Below, one piece after another: positions 1 through 4,089 of a DNA stretch of 5,037 bases. Both the position numbers and the translations under genes were made by a program. Numbering within the stretch: position 1 is the stretch's first letter; every line of letters starts with the position of its first letter. Source of the DNA: Bacillota bacterium (lineage in GTDB: Bacteria > Bacillota > Bacilli > Bacillales_B > DSM-18226); contig JAKACS010000317.1 in assembly GCA_021821235.1 (NCBI GenBank), forward strand, positions 1 through 5,037. The letters are read 5' to 3'. The notes under the pieces were generated by a model that worked only from the letters and a program-made list of their open reading frames with translations, did no database searches and was not told the DNA's origin.

Positions 1-1
1 G

Positions 2-1228
2 CCGACAATGGATGAATATTATGAGCCCTGGACATATAATTACGAAAAATTAACGAATAGTCCGGAATCAAAACATCAGCCAGTTGCCCGGCCAAAATCG
101 CTTGTGACCGGTGAAACGATGGAGCTTGAATGGGGGCCAAACTGGGAAGATGATCTTGCCGGCACACATGTGACAGGACCGAAAGACCCGAATGTAAAAA
201 AACTAGAAGAATCAATAAAATTTGAATTTGAGCAAGCATTTATGATGTATATGCCAAGAATGTGTGAACATTGTTTAAACCCAAGCTGTGTTGCCTCCTG
301 CCCGTCCGGCGCCATTTATAAACGGGATGAAGACGGAATTGTTTTAGTTGACCAAGAGCAATGCCGCGGTTGGCGGTATTGTATGTCGGGTTGCCCATAT
401 AAAAAAGTATATTTTAATTGGGAAACGCAAAAGGCGGAAAAATGTACCTTTTGTTTCCCAAGAATTGAAGCCGGTCTGCCAACTGTTTGTGCAGAAACAT
501 GCACAGGGCGGCTGCGCTATATCGGCGTTCTGCTCTATGATGCCGATCGGGTGAAAGAAGTCGCTTCCGTGTCAAGTGAACAGGAGCTGTATCAACAACA
601 ATTAAGCCTATTTCTTGATCCAAATGATCCAAAAGTGGCTGAGCAAGCAAAAAGAGATGGTATTTCGGAGGATTGGCTCGAAGCTGCTCGTAAATCGCCC
701 ATTTACAAACTGGCGATTCAATATCAGATTGCCTTGCCGCTTCATCCTGAATACCGAACCTTACCAATGGTATGGTATGTACCGCCATTAAGCCCGTTTA
801 CTCAATTGTTTGAGGGTAAGGATCTAAACGGATCCCTTGAATCAATGTTTCCAGCTATCAGCCAAATGAGAATCCCGCTCGATTATCTGGCAAGCATGCT
901 AAGTGCCGGCGATACAGACGTAATAAAGGACGTTCTTCAAAAGATTGTCGTCATGCGCCATTATATGAGAGCAAAAAAACTGGGTGAGACCCCGAGCAGT
1001 CTTCTTCTTGAAAAAGTAGGCATGAATGCTCATCTCATGGAGGAAATGTACCGCTTGTTGGCAATTGCAAAATACGAAGATCGCTTTGTTATACCTACGG
1101 CACATAAAGAACATTTTGCAAATCTTTATCATGAACAGGGCTCAACAGGCTATGAATTTGACTGTAATACATGCGAGGTAGGTGGTTATGATGGAACGAA
1201 CGGACAATTTCATTTCCTCAAAAAATGA
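2..1228 (+). CDS. narH: Respiratory nitrate reductase beta (iron-sulfur) subunit, 5'-partial
   Basis: NarH passes electrons from the NarI haems to the NarG molybdenum site through four iron-sulfur clusters, on the cytoplasmic side of the membrane. The reading frame is open to the left edge: Pro-Thr codons precede the Met at base 8, and NarH proteins have roughly 80-100 residues before this point. The first cysteine group (start of clusters FS1/FS2) is therefore outside the window. Counting from the Met at base 8, the visible groups are C86, C89, C94, C98; C119, W122, C125, C129; and C146, C149, C161, C165. The spacing equals that of E. coli NarH with a constant offset of 98. W122 in place of Cys is the family signature of the 3Fe-4S cluster. 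The long segment WEDDLAG...LPLHPEYRTLPMVWYVPPLSP is typical of Bacillus NarH. The 3' end overlaps narJ by 41 bases, suggesting coupled translation. Identification is near certain. Confidence 0.97.
   Translation, partial: PTMDEYYEPWTYNYEKLTNSPESKHQPVARPKSLVTGETMELEWGPNWEDDLAGTHVTGPKDPNVKKLEESIKFEFEQAFMMYMPRMCEHCLNPSCVASCPSGAIYKRDEDGIVLVDQEQCRGWRYCMSGCPYKKVYFNWETQKAEKCTFCFPRIEAGLPTVCAETCTGRLRYIGVLLYDADRVKEVASVSSEQELYQQQLSLFLDPNDPKVAEQAKRDGISEDWLEAARKSPIYKLAIQYQIALPLHPEYRTLPMVWYVPPLSPFTQLFEGKDLNGSLESMFPAISQMRIPLDYLASMLSAGDTDVIKDVLQKIVVMRHYMRAKKLGETPSSLLLEKVGMNAHLMEEMYRLLAIAKYEDRFVIPTAHKEHFANLYHEQGSTGYEFDCNTCEVGGYDGTNGQFHFLKK
1175..1179 (+). promoter_or_regulatory. Ribosome binding site of narJ inside narH
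   Basis: GAGGT lies 8 bases before ATG 1188, within the narH coding sequence. It decides between the close in-frame starts GTG 1182, ATG 1188 and ATG 1191 in favour of 1188. Confidence 0.6.
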
Positions 1229-1766
1229 AATTGAGGTGCGAAATTCTTTCCGTATGATTTCCTATTTACTGCAATACCCTGAAAATCGATGGCTACAATG
1301 GAGAGAATTAGTAGAAGAAACCAATCAATTCACAGATTCAATCATAAAGGAACCATTACTTTCCTTCTTATTTGAAATTGGCGAAATCTCACTGGATGAT
1401 CTAACCGAACACTATGTTACCTTATTTGACTTTAATCCAAAGTGCCCGCTCAACCTTACCTATTTAAAAGTAGGTGAACGGCGGGAACGGGGGCACATCC
1501 TTGTTGAGCTGAAAGAATTATACAGAGAAAATGGGTTTTTAATGACAGATGAAGAGCTGCCTGATTTTTTGCCGCTTGTGTTAGAGTTTGTTTCGGCTGC
1601 CCCGCTGAAAATTGGAGCAAACTTGCTTGATAGTTTCAGAGATTCGATCCGGGAGCTGAAGGATGAATTAGAACAAAAGAAAAGCCCTTATGGCTATTTG
1701 GCCTCAGCATGTTTATCGGGCATTGACGCTATAGAAAAAATCACTCTAATAAGGGAAGGAGATTGA
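1188..1766 (+). CDS. narJ: Nitrate reductase assembly chaperone (delta subunit)
   Basis: NarJ is a cytoplasmic, TorD-like all-helical chaperone. It binds apo-NarG, supports molybdenum cofactor and FS0 insertion and delays membrane docking; it is not part of the final enzyme. The product from the ATG at 1188 is 192 residues, near the usual 180-200 for Bacillus. Family signatures are HYVTLFDF (75-82), the Leu-Thr-Tyr...GERRERG stretch (90-102) and ELPDFLPLVLEF (123-134). I chose ATG 1188 because GAGGT at 1175-1179 lies 8 bases upstream. GTG 1182 is too close to that site, and ATG 1191 would shorten the protein by one residue. The start lies inside the end of narH in another frame, and narI follows after 3 bases, so narH-narJ-narI are one transcription unit. 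Nothing looks damaged. Confidence 0.95.
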   Translation: MMERTDNFISSKNEIEVRNSFRMISYLLQYPENRWLQWRELVEETNQFTDSIIKEPLLSFLFEIGEISLDDLTEHYVTLFDFNPKCPLNLTYLKVGERRERGHILVELKELYRENGFLMTDEELPDFLPLVLEFVSAAPLKIGANLLDSFRDSIRELKDELEQKKSPYGYLASACLSGIDAIEKITLIREGD

Positions 1767-1769
1767 AGA

Positions 1770-2447
1770 ATGAATCAATTTCTATGGGTTATTTTCCCTT
1801 ATTTAATGATTATGGTTTTTATTTGCGGACATATTTATTCCTACTCTGTAAATCAATTAAAATGGACAGCTAAATCAAGTGAGTTTTTTGAAAAAAATCA
1901 GCTAAAATGGGGCAGCATGCTGTTTCATATTGGGATCTTACTTGTTTTCTTAGGGCATGTGGTAGGATTGCTGATTCCAAAAGCAATTCTGGAAAATGTA
2001 GGGATAACCGAAACGGTCTATCACGCCGGAGCGGTCTACGGAGGAGGATTTGCGGGACTGCTGACGCTCGTGGGGATCCTTATTTTATTGAGCCGCCGTC
2101 ATGCGAATGTGCGGATTCGGCTGACAAGTGATGTCAGCGACATTGTTACGATCTGGCTTATTTTTTTGATTATCATTGTCGGACTTTACAATACTTTAAT
2201 TGGCAATCAGTTATATCCGACGTTTGATTATCGGGAGACAATTAGTCCATGGGTGAGAGGATTGCTTACCTTTACGCCTAATCCTGAGCAAATGAAAGAG
2301 GTACCATTTGGTTTTCAGCTTCATCTATTCCTGTCTTTTCTTCTAATCGGGATTTGGCCATTCACGCGTTTAGTTCATGTGTGGAGCGCCCCGCTTAGTT
2401 ATTTTAAACGGAGTTACATTCTTTATCGGAGAAACAGGGAGTTTTAA
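1770..2447 (+). CDS. narI: Respiratory nitrate reductase gamma subunit, dihaem cytochrome b
   Basis: NarI anchors NarGH to the membrane, oxidises menaquinol and passes electrons through two b haems to NarH. The 225-residue product matches the family's usual length. Five hydrophobic segments are visible at about 4-22, 48-70, 84-108, 122-145 and 180-200. The four histidines expected to bind the haems are H53 and H63 (LFHIG...LGHVVG) and H185 and H203 (LHLFLSF...RLVHVWS), corresponding to H56, H66, H187 and H205 of E. coli NarI. The WPFTRLVHVWSAPLSYFKRSYILYRR ending, positively charged, is typical of Bacillus NarI. AAGGAG at 1756-1761 lies 8 bases before the ATG. It is the last gene of the nar operon and a hairpin follows it. 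Confidence 0.97.
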   Translation: MNQFLWVIFPYLMIMVFICGHIYSYSVNQLKWTAKSSEFFEKNQLKWGSMLFHIGILLVFLGHVVGLLIPKAILENVGITETVYHAGAVYGGGFAGLLTLVGILILLSRRHANVRIRLTSDVSDIVTIWLIFLIIIVGLYNTLIGNQLYPTFDYRETISPWVRGLLTFTPNPEQMKEVPFGFQLHLFLSFLLIGIWPFTRLVHVWSAPLSYFKRSYILYRRNREF

Positions 2448-2450
2448 TCA

Positions 2451-2516
2451 ATCAAATCAAGAGGACTAGAGAAGGAACAGGATGCCAAATGAAATCTAGT
2501 CCTCTGTTTGATGTTT
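2451..2516 (+). terminator. Terminator-like hairpin after narI
   Basis: AGAGGACTAGA (2460-2470) pairs perfectly with TCTAGTCCTCT (2495-2505). An outer helix of ATCAAA (2451-2456) with TTTGAT (2507-2512) lies beyond a small asymmetric internal loop. The 24-base loop is long, and the following T run is short (GTTTT, 2513-2517). It probably ends or attenuates the narGHJI transcript before fnr, perhaps incompletely. It could instead be a 3'-end stabilising structure. Confidence 0.55.
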
Positions 2517-2545
2517 TCGAACTCCCTAAATGGGCAACTTATTAT
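2517..2545 (+). promoter_or_regulatory. Possible weak sigma-A promoter for fnr
   Basis: TCGAAC (2517-2522, 3 of 6 matches to the -35 consensus) and TATTAT (2540-2545, 5 of 6 to the -10) are 17 bases apart. Transcription would start near 2552, about 34 bases before the fnr start codon. The -35 is poor, so this is only a candidate. No good TGTGA-N6-TCACA Fnr site was found here. Confidence 0.25.
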
Positions 2546-2570
2546 GGGTTGGATGTTTGACCTTTTGGAT

Positions 2571-2576
2571 AGGGAG
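2571..2576 (+). promoter_or_regulatory. Ribosome binding site of fnr, within an inverted repeat
   Basis: AGGGAG lies 9 bases before ATG 2586 and sets the start. The alternatives TTG 2508, ATG 2511, ATG 2544 and ATG 2553 lack a comparable site. The Shine-Dalgarno bases are also the 3' arm (TAGGGAGTT, 2570-2578) of a 9-bp perfect inverted repeat whose 5' arm is AACTCCCTA (2520-2528), so they could be masked in a longer transcript. Confidence 0.7.
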
Positions 2577-2585
2577 TTGAACAAA

Positions 2586-3287
2586 ATGATTGTTCAAAAG
2601 TGCTCAGAAACCGTTTCCTTTCAATTAATTGAGCTGCTAAAATCTTCTGGACGGACTAATTTCGCAGAAAAGGGAACCTTTTTATTTTCTGAAGGGCAAC
2701 CGGCGAAGGAAATGTATATTATTCGAAATGGAAAGATTATGATTTCGAAAGTGAATTCGGATGGAAAAGAACTCGGCTTGCGGCTTTGTCAAGCAAATGA
2801 TATGGTAGGCGAGCTAACGCTATTCACAGAAAATCCAACCTATTTTTTCAATGCAAAAGTGCTTGAAAACACGGAAGTGGCAGCAATTGATATTGAAACG
2901 CTTGAACAGGAACTTTTTCAAAATAGCAAACTGGCGATGGAATATTTAAAGTGGATGAACGACCATTTTCGCAGAACGATTACGAAATTTCGGGATCTTG
3001 TGCTTCTTGGGAAAAAGGGGGCTCTTTACTCCACTCTGATCCGTTTATGTAATAGTTATGGAATTTTACAAGAAGATGGAATCTTTATTAATCTTCAACT
3101 ATCGAGCCAGGAATTGGCCAATTTATGTGGGATAGCGAGAGAAACGGTTTCGAGAATGCTGACGGATTTAAGAGATCTGGGGATTATTTCAGTCAAACGA
3201 AAGAGGATTACCGTCCATCATCTACAGTATTTGAAAAGTGAGATTCACTGCGAAAACTGTCCTGTTGAGTTTTGTAATATCAAATGA
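2586..3287 (+). CDS. fnr: Crp/Fnr-family anaerobic regulator with C-terminal iron-sulfur motif
   Basis: This is likely the oxygen sensor that activates nar and other anaerobic genes. With the ATG at 2586, which has an AGGGAG site 9 bases upstream, the product is 233 residues; B. subtilis Fnr is about 238. In order it has a cyclic-nucleotide-binding-type beta-roll (about 25-125, with GELTLFTENP at 75-84), a long dimerisation helix (about 118-142), and a winged helix-turn-helix (172-197) with recognition residues R185-E186-T-V-S189-R190. The C-terminal CX2CX4C (C222, C225, C230) matches the three cysteines that bind the 4Fe-4S cluster in B. subtilis Fnr. D137 in KFRDLVLLGKKGAL aligns with the aspartate described there as the fourth ligand. 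This differs from E. coli FNR, whose cluster cysteines are mostly N-terminal. The R-E-x-x-S-R helix suggests a TGTGA-type target. The gene has its own terminator and follows narI in the same direction. Confidence 0.93.
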   Translation: MIVQKCSETVSFQLIELLKSSGRTNFAEKGTFLFSEGQPAKEMYIIRNGKIMISKVNSDGKELGLRLCQANDMVGELTLFTENPTYFFNAKVLENTEVAAIDIETLEQELFQNSKLAMEYLKWMNDHFRRTITKFRDLVLLGKKGALYSTLIRLCNSYGILQEDGIFINLQLSSQELANLCGIARETVSRMLTDLRDLGIISVKRKRITVHHLQYLKSEIHCENCPVEFCNIK

Positions 3288-3312
3288 CATTGTAAGAAGT
3301 TTTGCAAAGGAG

Positions 3313-3344
3313 ATCCTCAGCACACTGCTGAGGATTTAAGTTTT
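3313..3344 (+). terminator. Intrinsic terminator of fnr
   Basis: ATCCTCAGCA (3313-3322) and TGCTGAGGAT (3326-3335) form a perfect 10-bp stem with a 3-base loop, followed by TTAAGTTTT. It lies 25 bases after the fnr stop and 11 bases before the stop of the convergent gene. The T-rich side is on the plus strand, so it mainly serves fnr, although the stem could also slow transcription from the minus strand. Confidence 0.87.
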
Positions 3345-3355
3345 GCTGTTTACGA

Positions 3356-3802
3356 TTAAAAGCAGCCTGGATACATTCCTGTTGAGATCGCGATTCTGTT
3401 CCAGCAATTGATCGTATTGATGGCCATAATTAAATCTACATATTCTTTTTCTGAAAAGAAGGTACGCACTTTCTCATACAACTCTTGTGGTACACCGTTA
3501 TTTGCAATCAAGGTAACAGCCTCGGTTAATTCAAGAACAGCCTTTTCTTTTTCGGTAAAAAGATCATTTGCCTCACGCCAGACACTAATTAAATTCACAC
3601 GTTGGCTCGTTTCTCCCATTTTCAGTAAATCAGTGGTGTGCATATCAACGCAAAAAGCACAGCCGTTTATTTGTGAAGCACGAATTTTAATCAGTTCATA
3701 GATTTTTTTATCAAGTCCGCTTCTGCTCATTAATCCTTCCAATTTAATGAGTGTTTCGTAGCTTTCCGGATTTTCTGAACGATAATTGAACCGTAATGAC
3801 AT
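3356..3802 (-). CDS. AhpD-like carboxymuconolactone decarboxylase-family protein
   Basis: This 148-residue protein has the AhpD core: E36 and the motif C48-A-F-C51-V-D-M-H55. In characterised AhpD the equivalent cysteines, with a nearby Glu and His, act as a thiol redox centre that reduces peroxide-oxidised partners. The helical CMD fold spans most of the chain, and the ending NCWNRIAISTGMYPG (132-146) is typical of stand-alone Bacillus members of the YdfG kind. No signal peptide or membrane segment is seen, so it should be cytoplasmic. The start is supported by AAGGAGGGG (3810-3818 on the minus strand), 7 bases before the ATG. It is convergent with fnr and divergent from the NO reductase gene. 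A peroxide- or nitrosative-stress role is inferred from motif and context; the substrate and electron donor are unknown, and no AhpC partner is visible. Confidence 0.9.
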   Translation of the reverse strand: MSLRFNYRSENPESYETLIKLEGLMSRSGLDKKIYELIKIRASQINGCAFCVDMHTTDLLKMGETSQRVNLISVWREANDLFTEKEKAVLELTEAVTLIANNGVPQELYEKVRTFFSEKEYVDLIMAINTINCWNRIAISTGMYPGCF

Positions 3803-3809
3803 TTTAGGG

Positions 3810-3818
3810 CCCCTCCTT
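3810..3818 (-). promoter_or_regulatory. Strong ribosome binding site of the AhpD-like gene
   Basis: Read on the minus strand, AAGGAGGGG ends 7 bases before the ATG at 3802. It fixes the start codon and predicts efficient translation. Confidence 0.85.
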
Positions 3819-3830
3819 CATTTTTTATGA

Positions 3831-3875
3831 ATACTAAATTTCCTGATACCCATTACCTTTGTGAAAAAGATAATA
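3831..3875 (-). promoter_or_regulatory. Possible Fnr-activated promoter of the AhpD-like gene
   Basis: On the plus strand TGTGA-AAAAGA-TAATA (3860-3875) matches 8 of the 10 defined bases of the Bacillus Fnr box TGTGA-N6-TCACA. On the minus strand a -10-like TAGTAT (3836-3831) follows, giving a predicted transcription start near 3824-3826. The box centre would then be at about -42, the usual position for class II activation. The -35 position has no sigma-A match, as expected for an activator-dependent promoter. Confidence 0.35.
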
Positions 3876-3885
3876 TGTACATATT
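3872..3885. repeat. 14-bp perfect palindrome AATATGTACATATT
   Basis: AATATGT and ACATATT are exact reverse complements with no spacer. The site lies 70-83 bases upstream of the AhpD-like start codon and overlaps the weaker half of the possible Fnr box. Its form suits a dimeric repressor or activator, but I cannot name the protein, and short AT-rich palindromes also arise by chance. Confidence 0.45.
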
Positions 3886-3913
3886 TATTCTATACCTATT
3901 TAAAAGCTAAGCA

Positions 3914-3948
3914 TAGTAATTAGGCCATTTACTAGAAAAATTAGTAAA
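3914..3948. repeat. Inverted repeat TTTACTA-N7-TAGTAAA plus a third half-site
   Basis: TTTACTA (3928-3934) and TAGTAAA (3942-3948) are perfect inverted arms around a 7-base spacer. A further TAGTAA (3914-3919) forms a second inverted pair with TTACTA (3929-3934). This looks like an operator with overlapping dimer sites in the divergent promoter region. The half-site resembles TACTA/TAGTA elements of HxlR-type regulators such as YodB, but the spacer length differs from what I recall. Confidence 0.45.
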
Positions 3949-3960
3949 GCTTCAAAACGC

Positions 3961-3989
3961 TTGCTTTTTTGGTTCGCTTTTTTTATTTT
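3961..3989 (+). promoter_or_regulatory. Possible promoter of the nitric oxide reductase gene
   Basis: TTGCTT (3961-3966) and TATTTT (3984-3989) are 17 bases apart, with 3 of 6 and 4 of 6 matches to the sigma-A hexamers. The predicted start near 3996 would give a leader of about 94 bases. The surroundings are very T-rich, which weakens the call. Confidence 0.3.
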
Positions 3990-4002
3990 TAAATGCATTT
4001 TA
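3983..4002. promoter_or_regulatory. NsrR-like half-site with palindrome AAATGCATTT
   Basis: TTTTTAAATGCAT agrees with the right half of the NO-responsive NsrR operator (ATGYATTTTAAATRCAT type). The left half is degenerate. The perfect 10-bp palindrome AAATGCATTT (3991-4000) sits at the predicted transcription start of the NO reductase gene, where a repressor would act. The function is inferred. Confidence 0.3.
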
Positions 4003-4062
4003 TTCCAAATTGAGGGAAATATATGGTTGGGATTTCCTTTTACTTGGTTAATTTGGAAATCC
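4003..4062 (+). other. Leader with two mutually exclusive folds upstream of the NO reductase gene
   Basis: Fold 1 pairs 4003-4013 with 4048-4058 (11 bp, one G-U) and allows an inner hairpin GGAAAT (4015-4020) with ATTTCC (4032-4037). Fold 2 pairs GGATTTCC (4030-4037) with GGAAATCC (4055-4062). The folds share bases and cannot coexist. Neither covers the ribosome binding site at 4078-4084. The region does not match a riboswitch class I recognise and may be chance pairing in AT-rich DNA. Confidence 0.3.
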
Positions 4063-4077
4063 TGAATTTTATTGAAT

Positions 4078-4084
4078 GGAGGAG
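4078..4084 (+). promoter_or_regulatory. Ribosome binding site setting a GTG start
   Basis: GGAGGAG precedes GTG 4090 (GGAGG at 4078-4082, 7 bases away). The ATG at 4076 is in another frame that soon reaches a stop, so the GTG is the supported start. Confidence 0.8.
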
Positions 4085-4089
4085 AGCCT

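Noticed and set aside
8..10. ATG at base 8 as the true start of narH
   Set aside because: The frame is open upstream to the window edge, and NarH proteins carry an N-terminal region with the first cysteine cluster before this point.
371..376. Trp in place of Cys in the third visible narH cysteine group as a loss-of-function change
   Set aside because: This Trp is the normal family feature that makes the cluster 3Fe-4S.
76..788. Minus-strand open frames opposite narH (76-315, 316-504, 414-788)
   Set aside because: They lie opposite a conserved gene and have no recognisable motifs; they are shadows of narH.
2508..2585. An N-terminal extension of Fnr from TTG 2508, ATG 2511, ATG 2544 or ATG 2553
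   Set aside because: No ribosome binding site precedes these starts, the extra residues do not resemble Fnr, and ATG 2586 gives the family length.
3408..3701. Plus-strand open frame opposite the AhpD-like gene
   Set aside because: The minus-strand frame has a strong ribosome binding site and the AhpD motif; the plus-strand product has neither.
3946..3970. Terminator-like AAAGC...GCTTTTTT just upstream of the norZ promoter
   Set aside because: The stem is only about 5 bp, and the strong terminator after fnr already ends plus-strand transcription; the T run is part of a general T-rich tract.
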